Source of the DNA: Scatophagus argus
Taxonomy: Eukaryota > Chordata > Actinopteri > Scatophagidae
NCBI RefSeq assembly: GCF_020382885.2
Contig: NC_058499.1
Location: 15,113,872-15,177,871, forward strand
DNA length: 64,000 nucleotides
Direction: 5' to 3'
Position numbers and translations under genes: made by a program. Shown in pieces: positions 48,840 through 61,700 of the stretch; positions within the stretch are counted from its first letter, which is position 1, and the number at the start of each line of letters is the position of its first letter. Under the pieces are notes generated by a model that had not been told where the DNA came from, searched no databases, and saw only the letters and a list, made by a program, of their open reading frames with translations.

Positions 48840-51618
48840 TTTCCCCCCCCCCTCTCCCCTCATTCCCTTACCTCCCCAGTTTTACCCCCCTTTCCCTTCC
48901 CCTTCCTACTGCAGCGGACAGAAGAAGGCGTGTGTCTTTATCATATTTTAATGTGCACTATAAAGGACAGACCCAGTGCAAAGACTCCCACCTGCATGTG
49001 ACGTCTGGCTCCTGTGTGGAGGGAAATAGCTGAAGGGTTTTCATGAAGAGACACCAGAGCCACGTGATGGGGATTTGGTGGGACTGATTGGGATTGTCTG
49101 TATCTGTTTTTGTGCCTTTGCTACTCCTGTGGACTGCCAGAGAGCGGAGACAGTGAGAACTAAACACCAACCATCTCTTTTAAGTTCTTGTTCACGTCTC
49201 CATCGTTGTTTGGTATCATTTGCAAATGTAAGGTGGTTGCTTTGTATGCTTTCAAATTTTTGGCATCGTGAGGTGGAAGGTCATTGTGAGAGTGGCTGAG
49301 AAAGTAAATACTGTTATAGTGATGTTGAAAATCACTGCTGCCCTGCAAAGGAACATACAAGTAATTGTTTTGTTCAAGAAAAGGGACATTTTCTGTATGG
49401 CTTCATCAATCTGATCAAGAAGTAATTTAAATTTAAACTGATATTTTTATATCAAGAAAGTGAATTGGGAATGACAAAAATATTTTTGGATATTTTTTCA
49501 GTTTAACGTACATGCTGTAGGTGTACGAAAGTGTGTTGAAAAAGCTCACTTGGGAAAAACTTCGAATTTGCCTTCGGGAAATCAGCATTTGTACTTAAAC
49601 ATAATTGCATGCCGTCCGCAGTTCATTTGACCCCAAAACAAAACGACCTTTGATTCCTTGATTTGATGATTGTGGACTGGAAATTATAGAGATTTTAAAA
49701 GACAGAAAATATTTTATGTTTTGCAAATTCTCACAGTTGAAGAGCGCTCGATCCTTTTCCTTGGTGCTGTGTTGGACAGCAATACACACGGCAAAAGTGA
49801 AGTACCCACAGCTTCAGATTTTAAGGTAGAACAAGCTGTTTTTATTGAATATTCATAAAGAAAACAGTTCATCAGTGTATGCACCAGCGAGTTTCTGTGC
49901 AGAACTTGAGATCCACCGTGACGTCAAATCCGCTCAGTGTTTCCTTTGTTTGGCAGTGTGCTTGTGTATTTGTTGAAATGAAAGATTTCATGACTGAAGA
50001 ATGTCTGCAGCAGGAATACAGATGAAAATGAGTGTTTCATATGTCAGTATTGTTCTAAGTGTCTCTAAGTTTTAAATCACAGGGTCCTAAATTTTTTTCT
50101 TTTTTTAATCTTGTATGTGGCATGTATGATAAACTGAGAGGCTTTTATGTACAGTTAGTTTTTGCTGTGAGAGAAATGAGAAAAATGAGGCACAGCAAAA
50201 GTGCCACATTTCTCTTTGTGTTAATTTCTGCAAATTGTGGTGCTTTCTGCAGACTGATCTTGCAGTTCATGAAGGTGCTTGCATGTTTCTTTTAATTTTG
50301 TTTTTTTGTTGTTTTTTTTTCCGCTGCTGCTCATCTCCGCTCAACAGCACTGACTATTGCTGGAGCTGTGTGTGTATGTGTGTGCGTGCTGCGCTTCGAA
50401 GCAATAACTGCGGCCGTGTGTGCGCGTGTGTCACGTTGGTGACGTTGGAGTGTGTGTTTTAGTGTTCAGGCCTGCTGTGTTTGTCTGCTGAGATGCACTG
50501 TAAGAATGTCGGCTGCTCAGCACCTCGGCGTCTCTCTGGCACGTCGCTCGGGATGTCTGCGCTGCTTTCAGGTGCAGCTGTCACTGTCGGTTCTCTGTCC
50601 AACCTGTCTGCAACTGAGGGCACTGTAAAAGTGAATTTCTGCTTTGTATAATTTATAATTGTGACAGATATTGTGCAATTGTCTAAAGAATGGAGCAGGT
50701 GAAAAACAAACAAACAAACAGCAACAAAACACTGTAGGCCAGACAACAATGCAGGCTGTTCTGGCTTTTTGCAAACAAGCAGCTTGCTTCAGACTTTGTC
50801 TTGCCCAAATTAACTTTTTAGGCTTGTATATTTAAAAAAAAAACAAAAAAACAAAAGAGAACATCCATCTCAGTTGCAAGCACTCAAGAACACCTGTCTC
50901 TGTATGTGTTGCATTGGTTTTGTTATGTCTACCTCAGATTGGCACAGGAAAAGCACTATTTCTAAACCTTAGAGATCACAAGTTTCGTGTCATTGCCTGT
51001 TTTTGATCAAGGATTTCTGATTCGTGATCTGTCAAGATGTACAGTCCTTTAAAACTTGGAGATGATCTGCACCTTAATGTATTCTGGACTCGTCCTTATG
51101 GGAGCCCAGCCACAAACGTAGGACCACACGACTTCAGCAGGCTTCAGCATTTCTAGCCCCGACATACTTAACTGCTCATTAATTCTAAGGCTGTCATAAT
51201 TATCTTTGTAAATGTTTGTAATGAAAGAGAAAACTGAAATATATATAACACTCGTGGATGTATAAACAGTGAAAATGTGTGTGGACTCATCGGTGTCTTA
51301 CTCTTTTTTTTTTTTCTTTTTTTTTTTTACAAAATGGCACCACAGACCTGTGCGCACTGCATTGTGGCTTGCTTTGTGTTGCTGTCAGTTACCATGCATG
51401 ATGACTTAACTGGCCTGTGGCTCACATTTTCTCCACGTTTAGAGTCATCGTATTTGGCGGTCATGAAGGTGTGCCTTAGGCCGATGTCTTGTATGACATG
51501 CACCATGTATTTCCCACAGTCGGGGTGAGCTCAGTTCACCTGAAGGGATGAGAGAAGTCATGTAATTTATGTTCACGTGCACCAGTTGATTTTCTAATAC
51601 ATCATCATGACAAACCTG

Positions 51619-51624
51619 AATAAA
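51619..51624 (+). terminator. Distal polyadenylation signal of eea1
   Basis: AATAAA lies about 2.8 kb after the eea1 stop codon (48839). The interval 48840-51618 contains no recognisable gene and reads as a long 3' UTR with T-rich and GT-rich stretches. Earlier cleavage cannot be excluded. Confidence 0.5.
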
Positions 51625-51880
51625 ACCAACAGTATGTTTCTATCCTCTCGCGTTGTGTTTTTCTTCTCTTGCAGCCATTACAGAGAGTGTGTTAATTTAA
51701 GAAATGCATGTTGGTTTTCAAAATCTTGATATAGTTTTCACATCCCTCAAGGTTTATCTCTCTAGAATTAAAACTGTTTTTATGGAATTTATCCACCAAG
51801 CTAAACCTTCGATTTGAAGTTTGGCTTGGAGTTCATTCTTGACTTTAGACACAGCAGTTGGCAAGTCAGTCTTTCCTTAA

Positions 51881-52115
51881 GGTCCATTTAGTAGCTGCTC
51901 TGGAATGTTTCCATCATATATTATCACCTGATCTTCGTCAGCAGATGGAGTTTGCTCATTTCTCATGGTATTGTTGGTGTTCATATTTCACTTTAAAGCT
52001 CTTCTGGTCCAAGCCGGCTTGAAAATTGAAATGAAACCAACTGAGCAAACGCCATCTGCTGATGAAGAGCACTTGAGATCAAAAGCTCAAGAACGGCTAC
52101 TAAATGGAACTTGAG
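51881..52115. repeat. Imperfect inverted repeat between eea1 and plekhg7
   Basis: The left arm (about 51881-51960: gtccatttagtagc, then gtcagcagatgg, then gtttgctca) pairs with the right arm (about 52041-52115: tgagcaaacgccatctgctg, then gctactaaatggaac). The arms have mismatches and small gaps around an 80-base centre. It resembles a foldback (MITE-like) element and lies between the 3' ends of two convergent genes. Confidence 0.75.
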
Positions 52116-52239
52116 GTGAATTTGTCCTTGTCAGATCCTTGAACGCCACTGAATTTGATGTTTGAGTGCATAGAAGAATCAGATGAGGGGCTTTAAGGAA
52201 AAACACATTTCAGGACAACTTTTACTACATAACCACATA

Positions 52240-52245
52240 TTTATT
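52240..52245 (-). terminator. Polyadenylation signal of plekhg7
   Basis: TTTATT on the + strand reads AATAAA on the minus strand, about 160 bases beyond the plekhg7 stop codon at 52403. It predicts a short 3' UTR and about 600 bases between the eea1 and plekhg7 transcript ends. Confidence 0.6.
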
Positions 52246-52402
52246 GTACATTACTACAGCAGCTGCCTTTCAAGGCAAACATTCAGTTTACACAACGGTC
52301 CTAGTGCTAAAACGGTCATTTACAAAACACGAGGAGACGAGACAGTGAGGGCATGTTTGACGGTGGAGATGTTTCAGATGGCTTCTCGTGCTGTTCGACG
52401 GT

Positions 52403-55400
52403 TCAGATCTGTGAGGACTCCAGCCACAGTGAGGAGCTCTTGACTCGCGGCTGCTGAGAGTCCAGCTTCAGCAGTGCTGTCACAGCACCCTCTATCTCTG
52501 ACATCCACACTCTCTGGAGAAAAAAAAAAAAAATCTCATGAAGAGAAATACGATCAGGCTGATCCTGTAGTTATCATCCATTTGAATAGTTTGCTTCTTT
52601 TACTTCTTTGTATCACCCTTTGTTTATAAAGAACAGTCAGCCTCACTCAACAGCTCATGAAACAGTCCAAAAGATGTGCGATCCTCCCAGACAAGTCACT
52701 TAAAAACTTCCTCCATTTACAGAAAAAACAAAATTAATGTAAATTATACTGTAAATTGCATAATTTCAAAAAACTAATAAGTGTTCCTAACTGCATGGCA
52801 ATGTATAAGTTAAACTATAGCGGATATAAGGTGTGTACGTTTGGAGACAAAATACAATGGAGAACACAATGGAATCACATTTCCAATAAGGTCCATTAAG
52901 TAATTGCAAGCATATGTGGTACATGTAAATACAATGCAAGTGAATACCGAAAATAACAACACACAAAACTACCTTTTGCAAAATACACATTTAAAGACAT
53001 TATTTTGTGGTTTTCCAGTGAAATCTTGCGTCGACGCTACCCAGAGAGCAGAAATGTTTGGATACAACTGACGAATCGGCTTCTGATGTCGAATGAGAAT
53101 ATAATCAGCACTCCGCCAGCTTTTAAAAGACTGCATGCCTTTTGTAACTTTTAAGAAATTCATGGTTGAGGTGAATCTACCTTGGCTGACTCTGACGCAG
53201 CTTGCAGGATGAATGCCCCGATGCACTGCTGGTAGCGGTTCTGGTGCATGATTATGAAAGAATGAGGCAACCCCGATGCTGCAAAGGAAGCACAAAATTA
53301 CATCACGATACTGACTGCAAAGGAGTTTATCAACACCTGGCTTGATGTTTTCATTTTGCTGGCTATACGATAATGCTGTTATTACTTGAGGCGTTGAGCT
53401 GATCAATGTTCTTGAGCTGCAGTCGGTCCAGAGAGACGGGCTGGTCCAGAACTGTGAAGGTGCATCCCTCTTTCAACAGCTGATCCAGCTCCAGGTTCTG
53501 TGGCAGCCTCAGGGGATTCGCCTCTGGACCGACGGACCTCTACACACGAAGACAAGACACACTATGAACAATCCGTTCAGACTTCTGTGCAAACTTATAA
53601 CTGAATATCTGCAGTGTTCACATACTTTCTTGTTTCTCTTTATCTTTGTGATCAGCAGGAATTCGTCAAACAGGAACAGATAGACGTCTATAAGCTTTGT
53701 GTTCTCTAGTGACGAAGCAAACAAAGATGGTGTAAGATTTTGCTCAAGTCCAATCACTGAGCTTGTTTGTAACGTGTTGGCGGTGACGCCAGCCGTGCAC
53801 ACCTGTGAGCACCAGTTTCCCTTCGTGCAGCAGACTTCTGTGAGAAATGAGATTTTCCAGAGTGACAGCCTTTAAGAGATGCTTCAGATTCTGAAACAGA
53901 AGCCGCCAGAACAAAACATTTTCACCTTTTGACATGTAAACTGATATCTCATATAAAGATCTGATTTTCTACTACTTAAGTAAGAGCTCATGACACGCTG
54001 CTCCGTCAAATGTGAATACGCTGAAATTATTTTGTTTGCTTTACAAGATATCTGATTTCACATACAGCTAAACAAACAGATCATCTTATCTGAATGCAAA
54101 AGATATTTGGAGGGAGACGCGTCGTTGCATATCTGTGACTCATACGCTATTAGCAAAGCCCTCACAGACAAATACTATGCACATGCACAAACACACACGA
54201 GCAGGCAGACCTCGGGGATGAAGGCACGCTTGTCTCTCTCCCATACAGGCAGCCACACCAGGGCGTCTCGCAGCTGTTTCACCTTCTGGTAGTTATCCAA
54301 CCATTTCACCTTTCCCTCTAAATCACCTGGAAGCAGAGAGGCCCCATTTCATTCAAGAGATGCAAAAAACCTCCGACTTAAATGCACTGCTAAAAAAAAC
54401 CCAAAACACTACAAGTACTACACTGTTTAAGATCAAATTGTTTATTAAACATAAGCACAATCATGTGCTTTAGTAAGACCTTAATAACACCATTGAAATT
54501 TCAAATAACTGGTTGTCACAACATATCTAATAGAGCACTACTTTATTATCTTGTTGTGTCTTTTTGTACAGTGGAAAGTGCCTTCCCAGCACAGGCGTGA
54601 CCATGTCGTGAGAGAGCACACTCAGCTCTGACAGTAAATACATCCCCACACCCAGGGGACGCTGCCCTACACATCTTAACCTTTGTTACCGTAATCTTTG
54701 TCACCCATGCTGCTCTGCCACACCTTTTTAATCGTTATGGGAAAGTATGCCTTTAAAGATTTGTGAGTCTGTGCTGTTTGGTTTTGCTAAGGTTATTTGT
54801 TCAATACAACAAAATGACATTGAGGTGCATTGCTTCAGCACATTTCCCACAGCCTGTCCATCTAGTTACAGAGTAAACCGCCACAACAGGTCTGCAGGCG
54901 AAAGCATGCTGTGAAGAATGAGCGGTCCTGAGGGCTCCTGGCTGCCGTCCAAGGCATCTAGCTTGTTTGCTCTGTTTGTGTTGATTGAGATAACCACACT
55001 TACATCTGCTTAACATACTTCTTGAATGTTAATATGTTTGTAAACCACCAGCTGACAAACACCTGACTGATGAAACACTTGAGTCACGATGAGCTGATCG
55101 ACAGTCGAGGCTCATTAGGTAGGAAGATGGTAACATCATATAACTTTTTTCTTCCTCAATAAAACACAAGTAATGGTGCTCACATATAGACGTGTCCACT
55201 TGCTCTGCTATAACCTGCAGGCCTCTGGTCTCATCGTCTGTCTGACACCTCTTTGCTATATTCCGCAACAAAAGCGGGTATCGGGTTAACCTCTGCAATG
55301 GTGCCACCAGCAGGTCGCGCAGTTGAAGCCTCCGGCACTGTTTGTTCCTCTCACACCACTGGGGAGAAAGAGAGAGAGAAGAGGAAAAAGAAGGAGGTCA

Positions 55401-55717
55401 GAGGGGTGAAAGTGCTTGACACAGTGTTTGTCAGAACGGAGGGGTGATGGTGGGGGCGGGCAGTGAAATGTGTGTGAAGAGAAGCGAGATCTGAGAGCAG
55501 AACACAATAAAAGACAAATACATAAGCATGATGACATGGAAGGTTACACATGGGACAAATGGTCACATTCCTCTCTTTGGCAGGCCTTGGTGACACTGAG
55601 CTGCTTGTTTGATGATGTTTGATGAGGCAGCAATGTTGCTGTGTGTCCCAGCTTACACTTGGCACTGCACTGCCCACCACGTTGTCAAGGTACATGGCGT
55701 CCTTGCCACCGCTTTGA

Positions 55718-55752
<35 letters not shown>

Positions 55753-58700
55753 AATTTAGCTGCTTTCAGTGAGCTTCCTCTTGTACCTTCACGTAGGATC
55801 CAAAGTCCTCTCTGGCCCTCAAGCTGTCCAGATAAAGCAGAGCCGCTGAGTAGTTGAGGCAGTACTTCTGCAGGCAGTGACATATGCTCTCCTGGAAAGC
55901 CTGCCAACAGACAGGAGTGGTGAACAAACATCAGGATACAGACTGCTGGGTCACATCAGCCATTAAGATAAAGAGACCATAAAAAGGCAAGAAGAAGATG
56001 CCAGTCTGGGTACAAGCACAAAATCTGTGTGTGAAATAACTTTTGAGCTTTGGAGCACAACAGTGACTAAAAGATGAAACTAGGATTGTTTGTAGATTAA
56101 TTTTTTTTTCAACATGATCCCGACACCATTTCTTATTATTCATATTTTCATTTGAAGAGGCTTCGGTAGTCAGACTGACGACCGCAACAGATAAGAGTAG
56201 TGCTGTTAAATTACAGAATGATCATGTAGTTTAACATATTAACATATTATGATTTTAATTAGCACAGTCTTTGATTATTGGTAGTGTATTGACTGATTGT
56301 GAGTTCTGATATTTAGTTGAACAAATACTGACTGCTGGTTTTATTTTCAGTCTGCGATTGAACATGGAATCAGGTTCGTCCAAAAAATAAAAACATCAGT
56401 GTGTGAATCAATCCAAAGTGTGTTCTGCAGTCACAATGAATGTGTTTGTGTTTGTGTTTGTGTGTGTCCCCACACGCGAGCCACACTTGCCTTGCTCAGC
56501 AGCTCCAGCAGGGTGGGCCCGCCACCCTCAGCATTCTCCAACGTGTCCTTGATGACGCGGAGAAGGTTGTTCAGGAAACCAAAGCTCACCTGCAGCAGAA
56601 AACACTCAGGTCACCACGCAGCCATCCAACACACACACACACACCTCAGTCACATTCAGCTGGTTAGAAGAAGTTACACAAAAGAGCAGATTTATTGCTA
56701 AATTTTTACATTTTAAATTTATCTCCCACTTTCGCTGCTTCTAAATTACCCAATTTACTTTATCACACTAATGCTGAGCTTCAGTCTGACTTACAAATAA
56801 ATCATTCATCATCTTGTGATCGAGAGCACTTTTTTCAAGAGTAAGACAGTAAGAGTCTTGCACAACAAAATGTATTATTATAATGCTAAGAAGGCTGCTG
56901 TTGTTTGTAATCATTTACATAATAGCGGTGCTTATTTGCATCGTGTCTCACCAGGCAAAGCTCGTTGAGGTTTGCAAACAGCCTCCACGAGTCGACATCG
57001 GTCAGACAGTTCCTCATCTGCAGGTTTGTGAGTGTGGCGGAAAACACCTGAAAGCAACAAAGAAGTCAGAGAGAGAGAGTAAGCTCAGGCTATTGGTTGC
57101 GCCAGCATTAAATTTCTAATCCACTGCTGGAAAGAATAGAAATCCCAACGAGACTTTTACATGACCCTGACTGGCAAGAATTCAGTGACAGGGGGAAAAA
57201 CACAAAGCATCAGGTGTTGGGTTTCATTTGGGTTTGGTCACTTTATTTGTGGTGCTGTGTGTGCGTCTTTGGGCGTATTCGCGCACGTGTGTGTGTGTGT
57301 GTGCATTATATATAAGCTCACCTCTTTGAGAACCATGAGGTGATCCAGGAAGTACACACACTCGCTGGTGAAGAGTTCCCAGATGGTCTCCTGTCTCTTG
57401 AAGCCCTGTGGGTCAGAGGTGGCGCTCACCTGGGAAGACTGGTCCCGCAGGAACTCGGCCAGAGAGTAGTCCTGTGCAGGGACAGCAAAGAAAAAGAAAA
57501 AGAAACATGAACACGGACATTTATTTACACCTCAGAAAGTGTGTTTGTATAAAAACTTTAAATTATGTCAGCATAAAGCTCCTGCCACCATCCTGATACA
57601 CTCATGCGCATGTGAGTGTTTGTTTACATATGTGCTCAGAGTCGACCTAACTGGTTACCGTCTAGAAATTCTGGTTCTTGCACAACTTGTGTCATTTAAA
57701 CGTTGCAGGAGCTTCTCTCTGACTGCCTGCTGTTATTTCTGAGTCACTTGTTAAACACAGATGTATTTGGATTGGAAATCTGGATCTCTTGGTTGTTCAA
57801 AGCCAAGCTGAGTTTACTTGGATTAGAAGTCACTGCACAGTCAGAACAAACACGATGATTTACACTTCAAACAGTCTGAACACTTAAGGGATTTTGCTGT
57901 GGACACTTTTCATTTCTCACCTTATACCTCTGAAGGTCAGAGTTTCTCCAGTCTTGAATCTGTGATGTCGACAGATATTTTTCAACATCTGATGCCGTGC
58001 CTGTCTGTGACTTCCCTTTAGTCTGAAAGGCAAAAGGAAAGACACGCACTTTAATTAGGCAGATTTTGAAAAAGGGTAAAAATGTGTCTTGACCAAGACC
58101 TGTGGGTTAAAATTGTTATTTGGTCAAATATTTCTCCAATCGACAGCACTGAAAAACTATGTTGAAAAACTAAAGTTTGGCTCAAGTTCTGCATGCGTCA
58201 AGTGTTGACCAATTACAAAAGAGCCAAAAGGGATAAGACGAACCACATTAATCTGCTTTGAGAAGTGGGTCAGAGAACAATGTCCAAACTAACTGGCCAC
58301 CGCTAAAACAAAGCACACCAAAACAAACCACGAGCACATTACTGGCGCTGGTCACACACAACAACATGACAGACAAACAACACACCTACCGTACTACGCC
58401 TTGAAAAAGGCCACTTCGACTTCTTAGTATCTGTAAAAATGACAAACATAAATACTGGTCATCAACAAAAAAACAATCAAGTGTGTGTGTTATGCAATAG
58501 GCAGGATTAGAATCAAACATACAAACTAGTGTAGAGTGTTGTCAAAACTGTGGTAGACAGGAGGGCTTATGCTACTGGCATTCACGTTTTATGCTGAATT
58601 ATACACAAGATGTAGGACTGTCCAAAAACTATGGTAAAATATGCAAATGAATTCAAATTTGGCAATTGTCAGTAGTAAAAGCTCATTACAGAGCAGTAAT

Positions 58701-61700
58701 TCAACAACTGAACGAAACCCGCAAGGTTTCTGGTGAAGAGACAGCAACTATAAGCTTACTACGTCCCTCTAACTAAAGAATAATACACGCTGAACTTTGG
58801 AAAGTGCAAACACAAACATTTTCTCAAAGCAACTTCAGGCCTTTCTCGAGTCAAACCACGTTACTGTTCAGACTTCAGACGAGCCCAACATTTTGACTGT
58901 GAATAGTTTACAAATGCATCAAAGCTTTTAGTATTTAGTCAACTTTTTAGAGCCTCTTCCCTCATTATGAAGAACGAGAAACAACTTGGATGCTCACGTG
59001 CTGCTTGGATTGCCATAACGACATGCGAGCACACGTTATTATCAATGACTGGGGCTATTCGTATATTCACAGGTAGTCGGATACTCCTGCATCAGTTCAT
59101 CTGGAAGCACAGCTGAAAATGGGTGCACTCTGCTTGGACTGATGGGCTTAAATCAGTCGCTTGGTCAACAAGGTAAGAAGCAACACCGTTAGAACATAAT
59201 ATATAGTGTGAAAAAGGATTTTTACCACAGAAGTTGGAACCATTTAACATGTCTACTGCCCCATTGGATACAAAAAGGTCTCCTGGTGAAACATCCAGTC
59301 CGGGCAGGCTGACCACCACAGAGCTCCTTCTCCTCTCCTGAAGCCTGAGGGGACAGTGAGCAGGTGAACGTCTTCACATGTAAGCCCACTTCTGTTGGCT
59401 ATCATGCTACGATTACAACTGGTAGTAATGCTTAACATTTTCAAGATAGCTTCATTGGACATGTGACATTCATTGTTCGAAGAGCCATTATTGTGCTATT
59501 GTCAATGTAATACAGCACAAGGAGAATAGGCTTAGCGCAAAGCCGCAGGAAATAACAGAATTCCTCTTGTCATTTTACATGGTTGAAATACCATTGACAT
59601 ACCATCTGCATTGTGCAGCAAATTGGCGATTAACGCGAGTAGCAGAATTTATAAAGGATAAGTGTTGAGTGTCTGGCTCATGCGTGGATAGCTACTGATT
59701 ATTAGATTGCCCTATTTGTGCGGAAGGCGGCGAGCTGTCAGCGTGAGCCAGTTATAATCCTCTTGGTCTCCTTTTCATAGTTTGTAACTTTAGGCATGGC
59801 TGCGACTGGAGAAACACAGGCCTGTCTTTTAGCCTCAGGCAAAGCTCGAGCAGCAACTGTTGAGGTTGACATCAAATAATATTCAGACTAAATATCTCGT
59901 CTGGGTGCGGCTACACGAATGTTTCAATTTGATACAAGAACAAAAAAGATCGTAAATATGGTGTGACTTGATCTGTGACAATGCGACTCCAACAATCACA
60001 AACCAAACTGTGCCAATGCCAACAAGACGCTTCTGTTTGTTTAACATGGCTAAAAAGCTGCACAGCCACCAGACAGGCTGGTTTTGCCAAAGGTAAGGTT
60101 CACTTTCAGTGCGCTGACACTGATGGGCGGCCCGTGACCCACGGCAACAAGCTGTGGTTTCACTTCTAAATTGTTCAGGGTCTTGGCTTTAAGAAGAACT
60201 GCTCAAAGTTCACAGATACACATAAAGGGATCAGATAAAGGAGAAATAATACATCCTCATTACTTCAGGGTAGATTAACACACTTTCTGCGTGATAGGGG
60301 TTATCAGGACATGATCAGGCCATAAAAAACACTGACTTGACATCCCTGTTTTTGATAACAATACAATAAACTGAAGCAGAAGTACAAGCAAGAGGAACAA
60401 CGCTAGTACAGGTCTGTCTCCATCTGCTATTATATGCAAAATCTAAAGTCTGAGACTGAATGATCTTTCATAGATGTTCCTCCCCCTCCAGCTCATAATA
60501 TCCCCTCAAACAGCAGCTGCATTTCTTGGCCAACGGGACTAACTTGAACGGACATGTAGGCCACACGGCTGCATGTCCGTTTACTTGGAAGGTGAGTTAG
60601 TTAACAAACGAACAGGAGTTGTGCGTTTTTCCTCCGGGACACTATTGCTGAACTGTGAAAGCACAAACCGTTCACTGCTGTCACTGACAGAGGCGGTGTT
60701 CTTTCTGGTAAACTGATACAACCCACTCAAGATCAACATCAAAATCAGCAGCAGCACCTGAGCGGTGCAGCGGATACGTGGCTAATGGGACAGTAAGAAA
60801 GGCACGATTACTCCTGTAAACCGGGTCAGTGCCTCCAAACAGTTCATTCCTCGGCATCCTCACAATGACATCCTGTTGCTTTGTGACCGCTCAGAAAGCT
60901 TTCTCTGTTTCAGCCTCTCTGCCAGCGAGAACACTTGTAAAAATGGGTGTTTTGTTCCCCCCACCACAAGGGAAATAATGATGCCCAAAAACAAAACTGT
61001 CCCAACCAATGGCTCGCAGGCTCTGGTCACTGTAAGAGGCACAGTGCAAGGGTGTAATTACAGGGACAATAGCTGCCTAATTATCCAGTGAGGGGAAGAG
61101 CCCGGCAGCCCATTAGGAGGGGTGTGGGTGGCAGCAAGAGAAAACAGCCTTAATGAGGGTTTGTCTAGCCCATACATAACCATGGGACTCTCAAAACTTA
61201 ACCCATCAAGCTTATGCTCCATTAACAAAGACATGAATGACAAGGAATGCGCAATGGGGCTCCTTAAACATCCAATCATCCTCGCTCACGAGCGTCCTGC
61301 GAGCCCAGAAGGCATGGCACAGTGACATGTTATAGCTCCAGGTTTTTGCGGGAATGAAACGATGTGACATAGACATTTCGGAAACAAAAGCAGCAGTGGT
61401 TCACAGCATTGAAATCAGACATGTACCGCAGTGACAAAAAACAAATGCGGGTGCTATAATCCATATTATCAGCTACAGGAAAAGTTTGACCACATTCCTG
61501 ACATGCAAACATGTTCTGACAAACTTGAAAGTGAAGTCCAGGTGTTTTTGGGACGCAGAGATGACATGCAAAACAGACCAGCGTACACTCACCTGTTATG
61601 GAAATGTTCTTTCTCCTGCGTAAAGAGGAAAATAGTGCATCAGTCAATGAAAAACTTTAAATAGTAACCTTTCTATGTACTAATACAACACTGTTTGCTG

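Noticed and set aside
33068..51624. Numerous antisense open frames over eea1
   Set aside because: They mirror Glu/Lys/Gln-rich coiled-coil codons, which read as Leu/Ser/Cys-rich frames on the other strand. The sense frames have correct splice sites and known homology.
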